From Nothophaeocryptopus gaeumannii (lineage: Eukaryota; Ascomycota; Dothideomycetes; Mycosphaerellales; Mycosphaerellaceae): a stretch of DNA of 64,000 nucleotides. The DNA lies in NCBI GenBank assembly GCA_031771865.1, contig JASISA010000001.1, forward strand, positions 124,001 to 188,000, given 5' to 3'. How positions within the stretch are numbered: the first letter of the stretch is position 1; every line of letters starts with the position of its first letter. Below, piece after piece: positions 43,413 to 55,600 of this stretch. The notes beneath the pieces were generated by a model. That model was given only the letters and a program-made list of their open reading frames with translations, was not told the origin of the DNA and searched no databases. Made by a program: the position numbers and the translations under genes.

Positions 43413-44557
43413 GATATCGTACAGGCTGTCGTGCCACGACAACGAGGTTACGGGTCGTGAAGCTGTAGATGTTCGCGAACTTGCATGACGTTATCGCAGG
43501 GCGAAAGGCGTCGTCTCTGCCTGAGAGTCGGCCATCCGTTTGCCAGACGCTATCGATCTAAGACGGAATGCGATGTTGGAAGTCACATCTGCAGCATCTC
43601 GTGAGACTCTAGGGTGGATGTCAGAGGGTGTGAGTGAACGCAAGTAGTGAGCAGATGACAACAGGCGAGCAGGCATGTGATGTGATGATTGAACGGAGCT
43701 CTTGCCGCGAGCAGCTGTGACGCGTGCGACGTGCTCCGTGCCTGGCCTGGCCTGGCGAGAGATAAGGTTTCGCCCGCAGGCCGTGCGCAGACACGCAGAC
43801 CAGGGTGCAAGCACATCAAGGAAGGTGCAAGAAATCTTCTCTTCTAATTCCCACCAGTACGTACTTAGTACATGGGTCAAGTCGATCTCCTCCTACATCT
43901 ATCACTACGTACACTACATGTTTTGTCTCAATCTGCCCATGCGCCGTTGAACGCACGCAGTGTCATGGGCACACTTCATACTCCTGGACAACTTGCATCA
44001 CTTCTTTCACGCTTGTCTCCCCGGACACCTTCAACGACACTGCACGCAGCATATCCACGCGTCTATCACAGCTGGATCTATCTCAGGCAAGCGCGCTTGG
44101 ACTTGTCACAACGCTTGCCCTTTCGACGACCAGTTTTTGGTCAGTGCAGAACGAACACAGACACACACCGAAATGCTAGGCCTTACAAGGCAGGCATCCA
44201 TCACCCGAGCGGACTACCTTGGGTTTCTCAGTAGTGCGGGTAAGTATCTGGTCAGGTTTAAGTTCGAAGCTCGCGAACATGGCCTTCTGGTTGATGTCGG
44301 TAGGCGGAAGGCCATGCCCACTGACTGCTCCTGTGTGATGGAGTGTGGAGTATGACGGAAAGCCAAAACGAACTCGGTTAGATGTGACATGGTCTCGCCC
44401 GTCCGGCAGATGATCCGGGATCGGCCTGGGCGCTCGGTCAAGGTCAGTGTAGTCTATGTCTAGCCCACTCTATCTCTCAGTCCTTACATGGACCGCACAT
44501 CCTCATGCGAAGTTGTCAAACAATACAGCAACGAGCGACGAACGAAGGAGACATACA
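43413..44557. other. Divergent intergenic region
   Basis: About 1.1 kb between atg9 (minus) and the DUF3237 gene (plus). Short open frames around 43960-44350 show no family resemblance. Presumed promoters. Confidence 0.45.
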
Positions 44558-45186
44558 ATGGCATCTAAGAAGGCCTTGCAAGACTCCCCTGGGAGTAAAT
44601 TCCTCAACCTGCCACTTCAAATGAAGATCCCTGCCTTGGAATTTATATACCGCCTGAGTTGCGACATGGCTCCAGAGATCCATCCTGTGGGTGCACCCTT
44701 CAACGGATCCCAGGCCAGAGTCATCATGCCAATCGCTGGAGGCATCGTCAAAGGACCAGGCATCAACGCTACTATACAACACATGAGCGGCGCTGATTGG
44801 GGTCTCAGCACCCCAAGTGTAGAAGTATACCTTCCGGTATTCGAAGTCTGGGTGCAAAATCCTAACAGCTGCAGTTCATGCGCCTTGACGCTCGATATAC
44901 ACTAAAGACGGATGACGGCCATTACATCTACGTCCGTTCGAAAGGCATTTTTTCACCCAAGGCCGATGGCTTCTTGGCCTCACGAGATCCAGCGAACATG
45001 TCTCAATCCGAAGTGGAATGGTTCACGAGGTTGCAGTTTGATGCTGGAACAGGACCTTACAATTGGCTCAATGGCATCTTCGCGATTGGTGTCTTGTCAA
45101 TGCACGAGAAGCGGATTATCATTGACGCGTACAGACTGACGAACTTTCCAGGAGAGCCGGTTAAAGATCTGAAGGTGAAGCTATAA
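44558..45186 (+). CDS. DUF3237-family protein
   Basis: Exon 1 (44558-44824) begins MASKKALQDSPGSKFLNLPL. A 50-nt intron (donor GTATAC, branch CTAAC, acceptor TGCAG) joins phase 0 to FMRLDARYTLKTDDGHYIYV at 44875, and the frame ends at 45186. The total is 192 residues. The second exon carries the DUF3237 core, including RSKGIFSP, and the first has MPIAGGIVKGPGINATI with a typical GADWG turn. DUF3237 proteins are small barrel-like proteins found in bacteria and fungi, often beside transporters or catabolic enzymes; their activity is not established. An MFS transporter remnant follows about 200 bp downstream in the same direction, so the pair may once have been functionally linked. Confidence 0.8.
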
Positions 45187-45381
45187 AGTGAATCCTGTCG
45201 TCAGAATGTCCAAAGGTGTATCTAGTAGCCTACTCTTTCGTCCTCGGCGCCCTCACGAAATGGGAATCAGTCATCTATCTCGAACTTGTCCAAGAATATG
45301 ATACAAAGATCGACAATCTGAATGTAGATACTGCACCCCAACTCTCCTTCTGGAAACCCTAACCCCGACAAATGGTCCCAA

Positions 45382-46096
45382 ATGATAAGCCAATTCTGGC
45401 GTGCCCTCAAGGTCTCCGTCCTGCCCACGGTGCTCTGGTGCGGCATCAATTACGGGACCTGCGTCTCCTGGTTGGCAGTCATGGGAACGACTATTGCAGA
45501 GGTCTTCGCGGTGCCTCCATATCTGTTTTCGAATAGTGACCTTAGACTGATTTGGATTGCACCGATGATTGGATCGCTATTTGGGGCGTATTTCTCCGGT
45601 CCACTCAACGACCGTCTGACGTTGTACATCAGTAATCGCAACAAAGGCTGGCGCGAACCAGGATTCAAACTCTTGGCTTTCATACCCAGTGCGATAATGC
45701 CTTGCGGACTGATTCTCTACGGTGTGGCTTCCGCTCATGGTCTGCGATGGATCATTGCGGTCGTCGAGACTGGCTTCGTTGGCTTCAGTCTTAGTGTTGG
45801 TGGAGCGGTATGGATGAACTATATCTTGGATTGTTACAAAGGACATTGACACTCAAGTCATCACGACAATCATCCTGATTCGCAATATAGTCGGGTTGGC
45901 GATAACTTGTTGGTGTATTCAGCCATGGGTCGATGGGATGGGCCAGCGAAACGCTTTCATCCTCGTTGGTGTATTGAGTTTCGTCATCAGCGGCTTCGCA
46001 GTCGTATTCATCGCATTCGGGAAGGCTATGAGAAGGCTGTCAGCAGAGAGATACAAGAAGCTGGCTGCTCAGATGTCCTCTCTTGAGCGATCATAA
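45382..46096 (+). pseudogene. Truncated, frameshifted MFS transporter (C-terminal half only)
   Basis: The remnant starts at the cytosolic mid-loop equivalent (MISQFWRALKVSVLPTVLWC) and contains the later membrane segments of a drug:H+ antiporter-like MFS protein: IWIAPMIGSLFGAYFSGPLN, FIPSAIMPCGLILYG and VGFSLSVGGAVWMNYILDCY. At about 45842 the frame meets TGA, but the family-like sequence continues one frame over (DTQVITTIILIRNIVGLAIT) to 46096. Removing one G of a GG pair restores it. The first six membrane helices (about 250 residues) are absent upstream, where only about 200 bp separate it from the DUF3237 gene. Two independent lesions make this a real pseudogene rather than a simple sequencing error. 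Confidence 0.8.
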
Positions 46097-46223
46097 GGAT
46101 TCTGCATACTCAGTGGTGGCAATAGCAATGCTCTTCTCTTGAAAACTATACACGATGCCGCTCGATGCACTAAGCCCAACCAACGCCTCGCTAGAAAGTC
46201 GATACTAGCCGACGGAAATGTGT

Positions 46224-47902
46224 CTATTGTTGCATCACCTTCAGACTCTCTGAGACCTTAAAGGGTGCCTCAGTCTGTGCCTTGATCTCATCAACAGTAA
46301 CGCCCTCAGCATGCTCGACAAGTGTCAATCCATCGGTGAAGTCGACGTCGAAGACGGCCTATCCTGAGTCAGCTCTGTTACATCTATACAAGCAAAATAT
46401 AGCAGTACTCACCAAATCTGTAATAATCATACTAACACACTTCGGCCCCGTGAGTGGGAAAGTGCAGTTGTTCAAAATCTTCGGCCGTCCCTTCTTATCC
46501 GTATGCTCCATCGTAACAACCACCTTCGTCTTCTCTGGGTTGGAGACCAAATCCATAGCGCCGCCGAAACCCTTGATCTTGCCGGGCAGCATCCAATTCG
46601 CAAGATCCCCTCTCGCGCTCACTTGCATAGCTCCTAAGATGGTGAGATTAATACGGCCAGCGCGAATCATACCGAACGATTCGTCGCTGCCGAAGACTGC
46701 CGCGCCAGGCCTCAGCGTAACGGTCTCCTTCCCGGCGTTAATAAGATCAGGGTCCTCCTGTCCCTTTTGTGGATACGGTCCAAGACCCAAAATCCCATTC
46801 TCACTCTGCAACTGCACTTCAACCGACTCATCAACAAACGTAGGCGCAAGCATAGGCATCCCAATCCCCAAATTGGCATATTGTCCATTCTTGAACTCCT
46901 TCGCAGCTCTCCTCACAATCCTCTCCCTCTTACTCGCCGCATCCCCACTCCCCAGAGCTCCTGCCTTCATCTCCTCCGGTGTCTTCGCATTTACGATTTT
47001 CTCTATGATTTTCTCTGCAGTCGCTTGAATCACTTTCGTCACGTAGATCCCGGGGACATGTACAGCTGCTGGATCGATTTCTCCCGGCTCGACGATATGT
47101 TCTGCTTCGACGATTGTTTCTTTCGCGTTCCGTGCCATTGCTCCATTGAAGTTTGCTGCTGCGAATCGGAACATGACGTTTCCTAGTCGGTCGGCTTTCC
47201 AGGCTTTGACGAAGGCGTAGTCTCCCTTGATCGATTCTTCCATTACGTAGGGTTTGCCGCCGAAGACTTTGACGTCTTTGGGGGTGGAGTATTGTTGTAC
47301 GCTACCATCGGAGTTGTGCTTGAGGGGGAGTTCGCCGGTTTGGACGACGGTTCCGAAGGCGGCGGGTGTGTAGAAGGCTGGGATCCCGCGACCGCCGGCT
47401 GCGCATCTTTCTGCTAGTGTTCCTTGGGGTGTGAGTTCTAGCTCGATCTCTCCCTTCAAGTACATGGATTCGAAGACTTTGTTCTCACCCACGTAGCTGG
47501 CTATCATCTTTTTGACCTGTTTTGAAGCTAGGAGCTTGCCCAATCCTGAGCCTGGAACGCCTGCGTTGTTCGAGACAGCTGTGAGGCCTGTGATATGAGG
47601 CAACCTCTCAACGGTGTTGATCAGGGTGTCTGGCACACCGCAGAGACCGAAACCGCCGCATAGTAGCGTAGAGTCTGGCTTCATGTCTTTGAGAGCTTCT
47701 TCGGGAGAAGCTACCACTTTGTTGATCGCATTTCGGCGTGTGGAGGAGGCGAAGGTGCGTGCTAGGAGTCGAGCCTGAGGAAGCAGAAGTCAGCCATTGA
47801 TGTGTCATTAAGGAGCATGGCATGTATCGTAAGTCTTACCTTTGGTGTCGTCCTTGTGAGGTTGCTTGCTGTCCGCAAGCACAGTGCTACAGGGGACACC
47901 AT
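46224..47902 (-). CDS. Succinyl-CoA:3-ketoacid CoA transferase (SCOT), mitochondrial
   Basis: Three exons: 47902-47840, 47774-46413 and 46358-46224, giving 519 residues, the normal SCOT length. Exon 1 plus the start of exon 2 gives a presequence-like N-terminus (MVSPVALCLRTASNLTR, then RLLARTFASSTRR). The A part has LCGGFGLCGVPDTLI, AVSNNAG and AAGGRGIPAFYTPAAFGT. The B part has YANLGIGMPMLAP and the active-site glutamate segment QSENGILGLGPYP. Intron 1 is 65 nt (GTAAGA, CTCAG) and intron 2 is 54 nt (GTGAGT, GATAG). The C-terminus reads VFDVDFTDGLTLVEHAEGVT, ending SLKVMQQ. It moves CoA between succinyl-CoA and acetoacetate or, in fungi, acetate or propionate, for CoA ester detoxification. 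Confidence 0.95.
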
Positions 47903-48581
47903 GTTGTCTGCTCTTGCTGTTCGAATGAGTGAGTGAGAAAGAAAGCTAGAGAGTGAGCGAGCGTCTTCAGTAGGGAGAGCGAAGGTGGAAGAGGCATTGT
48001 GTATACTTGTTGTGTATACTTGACCCGATGCTGGTCGTTCGGCATTGACCACGGTAGTCGTGTCTCATCCGACTCTACTCTCCCCTGCAGGAGTGGCCGT
48101 CCCGCCGCTGCCACTGCCACCGCCACCCGCCTGTTCCGCGCTGCGCTTTGACCCATCGAAGAGTGCCTCCTTCTCCGGAATGCTTGTCGTCGCATGTCCA
48201 GCTTACTACATGTACGAGCAGCAGTGTCGTGTGCTGCTCCAAAAGCTGTCGAAGCTTCAAGACGGAATAGATTCCGCAGCCTTTCCAAGAACTTCAGCTC
48301 ATCGGAAATGGCACATGCACCGCTTGCCTACCGGATCATCTCATATCCAAAGTCTGCGAAACGAAGTCCAAGGCCAGCAGCATCATCGGTCTCTCAGAAT
48401 AGCATCAACGCATGCCTCATGCCTCATGCTGGCAATGGCATTGCAGGCTGTGTGCTTTGCGGCCTCACAGCTTTGTCTTACCGTCCTGAATACTGCATCT
48501 AGCACGGACAGCCTGCATGTCAGCTAACACAAATATGCAGCACGCTGGAACTTCTCATGAAGCGGCAGGCATGAAAGGACC
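47903..48581. other. Divergent intergenic region
   Basis: About 680 bp between SCOT (minus) and the ankyrin locus (plus); no supported gene, likely promoters. Confidence 0.5.
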
Positions 48582-49583
48582 ATGATGAACCTGCGTATGC
48601 CATACCACAAAGAAGCGCTCAACGAGTACCTGAAAGATCTTGGATCAGCACTGGAGACAGATGTCAATCGACTCGACCACGATCTTTCCCAAAGTCCACT
48701 GCACGTCGCAGCAAAACGCGGGAAAGTTCAGGCAGTGGAACTCCTCCTTCAGAATGGTGCCCACATTGATGTGAAGGATGAATGGGGCTGGACGGCTCTC
48801 CACCAATGCGCTGAGATGGGCTACATGCCAGCCGCCCAAATGCTCATCGAGCATGGCGCGGATATTGATTCCAAAGACCTCCTCAACAGGACCCCACTGG
48901 AATTCGCGACCAGCCACTACCTCCAACCCCTTAATGGCATTTTACCTCATCAGACAAGGGGCCAAGTTTGATAAAATCCAGCTCTCACCTACCTAGACTC
49001 TTAAAATCTGCAGCCGAGTACAACATACTACCGGTCGTCAAACGTTTGGTAGAAGCCGGTGTACCCTTCCCACCCGAAGGTAAATCTGGCACGAGTGCCT
49101 ACCAAATCGCCATGAAGAATGGTCACGAGGAGATTGCGGTCTATCTTGATCAGCAGAGTGAGCTCGCAAGAAATCAAAGGACGCCTACAGTATCGACAGA
49201 TAGTGTCCCCACCATTAGGACCAACGTCTTGGTTGGCCAAGATATCGAAGACGCTAGCTGTGGAGTCACATTGGTCGATGAAGGAGCAAGCTGCGAGCAG
49301 GACTCCAAAGACGTCGCCGGCCACTCTACTTGAGGATTCTTTCGAGGGCGAGCCTAGCCCAGGAAACATTGCCCCGTTGATATCGGGAAGTGACTTGTCT
49401 CCTGTACAAGCAGAGGAAGGAGAGGAAGATTTCGTGCTCGTGCAATCTCCTCCACAGATGGCCAGACAACATGCGACGCAGGACAGTTCTCAGCAGGCTG
49501 TAATGTTGTTCGGCCTGGCCATGAGAGAGTTGGTACTGTCAAGTGTCATCGTTCTTCTTTTCGGCATGGTGTTGATGAAATAG
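48582..49583 (+). pseudogene. Ankyrin-repeat, tail-anchored protein gene broken by at least three frameshifts
   Basis: Ankyrin repeats are plain at the start: SPLHVAAKRGKVQAVELLLQ, then WTALHQCAEMGYMPAAQMLI and a third repeat entered at NRTPLEFATSH. The frame shifts near 48925 (to MAFYLIRQGAKFDK), again near 48990 (to HLPRLLKSAAEYNILPVVK), and again near 49320 (to LLEDSFEGEPSPGNIAPLI). It ends at 49583 with a hydrophobic tail ELVLSSVIVLLFGMVLMK, a likely C-terminal membrane anchor. The second break looks like loss of two bases from a CACA stretch. Each piece is coding-like in its own frame and no normal introns bridge them, so the ancestral protein (about 330 residues) is not made intact. The ancestral function is unknown. 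Confidence 0.65.
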
Positions 49584-49839
49584 CCGAACGTAGAATGCTT
49601 GAATTGTACGGCTATTGAGACGTATGACTTGTTGTGAAGCAATAATTATTATGTTCGTCGGGTTATGCCTATGCTCCACGCAACATTGGTATCAGCACAA
49701 GCAAAGCAAAGCCAGTAAGCACAGCACTCCAGCAAGAGGCTCCCACCTCTATCAAACGCCTCGCTCTCGTAACTCCAGAAGCCAGTTCTTTTTGAACACC
49801 CACCCCCACATGCGAAATCAAAGCGATATGCCAGCATAG

Positions 49840-52231
49840 CTATATTTGCATGGATGGCGCTTCTCCCAAAGCATTGCTGTTGTTGCCCCAGAGAATGGTG
49901 TTTAGCACCGAGTAGGGTGAGAACTCTTCGTCTTCCCTCCCAGTAGTTTCCGAGTTCGAAGGCGTATAGATTTGGCTGTGATCGATCTTGAGTGCGCCGT
50001 CGCTACCCAAGACGGTACCTCCTCCATCAACAGGTGAGGCAAGCGGGATGCTGTCGTTCGAGCGGGCTTCCTCTATGTTGAGCTTTCTGAGCGCTGAGAT
50101 GCCGCGCTGCACTGGCATCGAAATCTCTGTGGGGTCAACAGTTGAAGTGATGTCGCTCATGAGGCCGATGAAACGCGCGATCAATTTCCGGGCACGTTCG
50201 TTGTTCTTGTGCTCCCCGAGGATGCCTAGGAGCAGCGCTGAGCTTAGCGCGCGGTGAACCGCGGCCCAGGACTGCCTCGCGAAGAAGGTGATGTTGTTCA
50301 AGCCAAGGAAAGCTTCACAAGTGTTCACTAGGTTCTCCACGCAGACCTGCCTGTACCCTTTGACGAGCTCACTTGAAGTTCGAGGGCTGATGGCAGGCCG
50401 ACACAGCTCCGACATGGCATAGCTAGTATGAAGATAGAGCGCCCAGTGCTCTAGAGTCTCTCGGCTGGATGTGCACTTCCTCGAATCTCGAAGATGCTCC
50501 GATGAGTCGCGCATGATGTTTGCGATCTCCTCTCTGTGCTGGTTAATGCGCGCAATGTGCTCTCGAGAGCTCGCTGCTTTGGCGCGGTCCCGGACAATAT
50601 CCAGTGCGACTTTGCACATGCGGTACATTGATGCATGGTACGAGCTGACAGGCCCGAAGTGTTGCGGCATCGGCATTGTGTTCACGTCCAATGATGCGTT
50701 GCGATCATACGTAATGGACAGCAAGCTGTCTTGCCAGACGATAGCCCACCATACTTTAGACCGAGGGAAAACGACGTCCGCTGTGACGTGTGGCGGGCAG
50801 GCTTGGTGTAACCCGAGCCCTTGAGCGAGTCTGATGGTCAATCCGAGCAATGACCAAGCAGTGCCCGCATTCTGCGCCAGGTTATTATACGGTCGAGCAA
50901 ACGCACCAACTGGGGGGTAACGATACCATGTTGTTCGTCATGACATTGCCAATGATAACCAACGCTTGGATGCTCTCAATGTGTGGTTGAGATAAGAAGT
51001 TGGTAAATCGCAGGCATTCGAAGCCGCAGCAGACTTCGATTCGTCAGTAAGGTTGTCCATGTCAGCACATTTGTTGCCACTCACCATATACTTGCGATGT
51101 CAACTCGCGCTCCTTCCTGGTCAATGCACTACATTGAGCACCACTCGCAAGCACTGCGAACAGCATGCCTAGCCAGTAGAAGCTCTTGCCGTACAGTTGG
51201 TTTTCGCTAACGCCATCTTCGTAATTCGCATATTGAGACCGGTTCATCAAGAAGACGGTCAGATCCTGTTCCAGTTGCTTCACGTCCGCAATACCGGGAT
51301 AGATAATGTAGCCCAGATCTCGATAGCTTGCAAAAAGGCTCAACAGCTGATTATCACTCGGGAGTGCTTTCGCTAATTCTCGAGCGCGCTGAAGAGAGCC
51401 ATGTGGAAGGCCCCAGAGATCCACGAATGGGTAGGTGGCCGATTCGTTGTCGAGGCCGAACATCGGGAGAACAGACTTTCCGAGGAATTCCTGGAGCTGC
51501 TGCTGTTCTTGACCGCTGGGCATCTGACCAGAGCTCAGAGCGTAAAGCATGGCAGGCACGGAGCCTCCACCCAAATGGACGATTTCGCCTGACTCATTCT
51601 GCGTGTGCAGTCCATGAACGTCAGTGTGAGTTTGCACCCGCCCGTTACTGCTTTCCGCGCCATCGCTCTCGTGGTTGCCGTTGTGCTCTGGAGACCCGCG
51701 CCCACGAACCTCTCGTCTGAGATCCGAAATGGAGCTTTCGAGGCTGTTGAGCTTGTGGAAGAGCATGTCAAGCTCGCCTCTGCCGACAGTTACGTAGCCA
51801 GGACCTCCTGCTGGAATGCCTTCGTCCTGTCTGAGCATTGGGTTAGGCGGGTTTCCGTCCACATTCTGCCGTTTGTTCGGTGGATGATATGAGCATAGTT
51901 CCGGATGATCGCGGTCTCGACATGTCTGGCATGGTCTGGAAAGGTCGCATCTTGCAATTGTTAGCATGAGAGAGAGGAGAGGTACGTACGTTCCTGTCTG
52001 CGAGAGGACGTACTTCACCTTCCGCTGTCGACACGGATAGCAAGCCTTGTGCTCGCGAGCCTTTCGTTTCTTCCTGAGGAAACCATCGACTTCTTGTTGA
52101 GGAGGTATTGGTTCCCCTACACACAAGCAATCAGCACATATCTCGGAGATGAACCGGCGTGTGGCCTACGCCGCTCGAGGGCATACCATACCGTAAGGTG
52201 GAGTTTCTAGCGAGGACAATTGAGGGTCCAT
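49840..52231 (-). CDS. Zn2Cys6 transcription factor with fungal-specific TF domain
   Basis: Five exons reconstructed by phase: 52231-52192, 52116-52014, 51950-51085, 51033-50927 and 50871-49840, giving 715 residues. The zinc cluster is split by intron 2: ACYPCRQRKVK joins CDLSRPCQTCRDRDHPELC, giving C-x2-C-x6-C-x5-C-x2-C-x8-C. A Ser/Gly-rich linker and a helical SLESSISDLRREV segment follow. The fungal-specific TF domain (PF04082 type) is clear in exons 3-5: YGKSFYWLGMLFAVLASGA, FECLRFTNFLSQPHIESIQ, AGTAWSLLGLTIRLAQGLG and FPRSKVWWAIVWQDSLL. Introns are 51-75 nt. The target genes are unknown. The DNA-binding end lies next to frq, but frq is transcribed towards it in tandem, so no shared promoter is implied. 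Confidence 0.88.
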
Positions 52232-52695
52232 GTTCTTGAATGCGAGTTCAATGCATCAACGTAACATGGCGCCTTGTCTTGCCGACCACTCGCTGCTCGT
52301 CTCGGAGAGTCGCTCGGTTGTGGGCTGTGGGCTGTGGGCTGAGAGACCGCAGACGTTACCGGGTGCGTGGTGCCTCCCCGTCGTGTGCGTTGCACCAATC
52401 CACCCGAAGTCTCAGTGTCTTTACAATGCGATTTTCCACGCGATTCTCGACTAAGCAGGATATGGCGAGTAAGGTGCACATGCAGCAGTCTCGAATGACG
52501 ATGTTTGCTCTTCGAGGTTTGCACTCAAGATCGGTTTGACGGGCGGGACATTAGTAAGACTCTATTTCAAGTCACGTGTCAGCATCGCGAGGCTTCACGT
52601 CACGTCCAGTGGCGATGCACTTGAAGGTATGGATGAATATTTGCAATACAGGAGTCTTTACATTGTGCTATCTTCGCTCATTCACACCAAAGTCG
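52232..52695. promoter_or_regulatory. Promoter of the Zn2Cys6 gene, also frq 3' flank
   Basis: About 460 bp between the 3' end of frq and the start of the downstream regulator. No coding signal. In Neurospora an antisense frq transcript starts downstream of frq; the sequence here neither supports nor excludes one. Confidence 0.4.
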
Positions 52696-55600
52696 CTATC
52701 CAGCATCGCTCATCACCTCGTCCTGATCATCGTCCCCCAACTCGGATTCATCCGATGAGAGTGGCTCGTCGGTAATACTCTGCACTTCCTTGCCGTCGCC
52801 AACTGCTTGTCCCTTCAGCGCCACTCGTTCATGGCTCGCCCTGGCATCTCTCACAGCCTTTTTGCAATTTTTCCGACTCATGCCGGTACCGCTTGCAGGG
52901 CTGGGGAATCCGCTCCCGCCTCCCGCAGTTGCGGCGCTACTACCGGCCGGAATCTCTTCGGCAAGCCTGTCAGCCATGTTCGCGTCATATTCCCTCTCCT
53001 TCGCTCGGATAGCATCGGGGTCGGCTTCGCGAGCAGCAGCAAGAAGGTCGAGAGATCCTTCAGACTCATCATCGCCCATATCATCATCATATTCTTCCTC
53101 CGATGAGTGATAATGAAGTTCGGCGGGCTGAGGTGCCGCTGCAGGGGGCAGCGCGCCAGGAGACTCTGGTGAGACAGACATATCGTCATCTACGTCAGAG
53201 GAATCCTCGTCGTTCGAACTGTCGAAAGGCATGTAGCTGAGAGCAGATGGAAGCCTTGATGGTGGCAGGTCCTGCCTGTCTGTTGAAATGACCGTCTTGT
53301 GAACAGCAGCACGGGTTTTGCGATCAATGCCGCCCTCATCCAAGATGCGAGCGAACTTTGGCGGCAGGCTCGTAGGTGGCTTTTCGTGGGACACTGAGTG
53401 CGCATTGGAGTGGTCCACGCGTGCATGGCGGCTCTCAACTGAAATGGCGAAATTGTCGGCAGGCCAGACGCCACCTATCCCGGTGACTTCCATCTCCACC
53501 GCAGGGACCGGCGCCCTTCCATCGGAGGACATTGGAGAATCAGGCGGAAAGCTGATCTCCAAGGATGCTGGTATAGGGTTATCATTGAGGTCCATAGGCT
53601 CAGGAAGCTCAGAGGCTTCAGCCAAAGGTCCTCGCTTTTCGCAAACAGTCCCCTCAATGGACGGTTGGGGCTTTCCCACTGGATCCGCGGTCACTGGCGT
53701 GTAAGGAGGCGCATTGGCGTTGCCATTGGTTTTCCGATCACCACTTAGATCAGTGCAGAACCGCGCGTTGCTGTAGAAGATGATGGGACCATCGTCCCGC
53801 TCCTTATGCTTCTTGGTCGACGTCGTTCGAATGCCAGAGCTCGCCATTCCAGAGGAGTCACCGGCAGCAGGTGCAGGGTAAGGAGAGGACGAACTGCCGT
53901 CTTCTTCGTCCGATGAGTCTTCAGTCCCGTCGGTGCTGTCTTTGTGGAAGAACAGCGGCGTGTATACGAGCACATTGCTTTCATTCTGGAGGCGGGAAGA
54001 AGTGGTTGCTTGATGACCACTCGGGCTGCCCGAATGCCGACCGTCTTGGTGCGAAAGCTTAGGTCTCTTGCGAGGACTTCGGTCATCAGGCGTATTGATC
54101 CCAGGGCGGCTATGTGACGAGTTCCCTGCACTGCTACTCGTGTTTGGAGCATTAAGACCACCCTTCCATCTGACCTTTCGGCCATCAGGGGACAGCTCAA
54201 ACTTTGAGGTGTGCTCGCAGAGCGCCTTTCGCACGAAGTCTGTGGTGACGTTGATCGTGTGAAGCTGCGCCATATTAATAAGCAGATTCAAGTACACCCA
54301 TCCACGGCCTTCGTGTGGTTGTTCACAGGAGCCAGGGTCAGGAGGTGAGAAGCCTAGGTGTCTAATATATCTTAAGTTGTCCGAGGGTACTTGTGCACGC
54401 TGAGGATCCAGGTCCAGCGGGCGGGTGGGCCTTTGATCATTATACTGATTTTGGTCAGAAGGATACTGGGGCTGAGCACGCTTCTTGCCAGCCTTCTCAC
54501 GTGTCACGTTTGATACTCCTCCGTCACCTTCGTTTGTTGCTGAATGATGGTCGTCTCTATCACGCATCATGATGCGAGCTTCACGGTTTCCTTCTGCACG
54601 TCGTTTTTGACCTTGAGCTTCATCTGCGGCTCTGTCGGCCCGAGCAGCCATTTGCGAAACCTCCTGTTGCTGCAGTGGATGTTGATGGCCACCTGCCGCA
54701 GCGCCCTTACCAGCGTACAGTTGTTCTAAGCGGCGGACAACCATCTTCTTCTTCATTCGCTCAGTCATGTTAGCCGGATAGGAGCTCGGAAGCAGGCCTT
54801 CTGAGATGTGATGCAGATAGGTGTGGATATTCTGCTTCTCCAGAGCAGCTCCAGATGCGAGATGTTTGTGTCGCACCTCATTTCCAGATTGAGCAGACGA
54901 CCCTTGACCCGACGCAGACATCGATGCATATGCAGAATCGGTGTTCTGAAGAGAAGTTTGCGAGGATACAGTCTTGTTCTTAGCGAGGGCCGGGGCGATG
55001 GCCTCGTAGCTGCCCGATGGAAACCCATTGGGGCCAAGACTGGCAGCGAACGTTCGCAATGTCTCCTCCAACTCGCGCTTCTGGTGTGCGGGAAGCCCGT
55101 GTATTCGGACTTCGAACAGCTTCTCGTCTTTGAGATGGCGGTCATGAAGTCTCTCATATTTCTTCAATCTTCGTTTCAATTTCTTATTTTCGATTGTCAA
55201 GTCGTCGATCACGCCTCGGAAATCTTCCGTGCTACTGCCATCGGTTCCGAGTTGCAGCAATCCTGTTCGCAGCGGCAAAGAGTGCGACTCTTCGCTACGG
55301 CCAAGCAAGAATCTCATCTGGTGCTGTTGCGCTTCGGGGGGTGTCTCGGAAGAGGACGAATTTCGCATGAAGAACGGCGGGTCATTATCGGCAAACGAAG
55401 CGCTGTTCTCGCGAACCTCGTTGTTCGATCTGTCGAACCACTTGTCTGCATTACTGCTCTCCCCCGAGCTGTCTCTTGCCAACGGCTGCAAGCTGGATGG
55501 TGAACGGTCGCTGGTCTTCCCGTCTGTTGCGGAGGATGGTACATTTTGGGCGCTGTCGCTCGAAGACTCGCTTGGAACCTTGTCGCAGTTGGTGCGACGT

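Noticed and set aside
12047..44166. A shared stretch GTGCAGAACGAACA near 12047 and near 44143
   Set aside because: Only 14 identical bases followed by similar ACAC-rich sequence; no longer homology around either copy, so probably chance.
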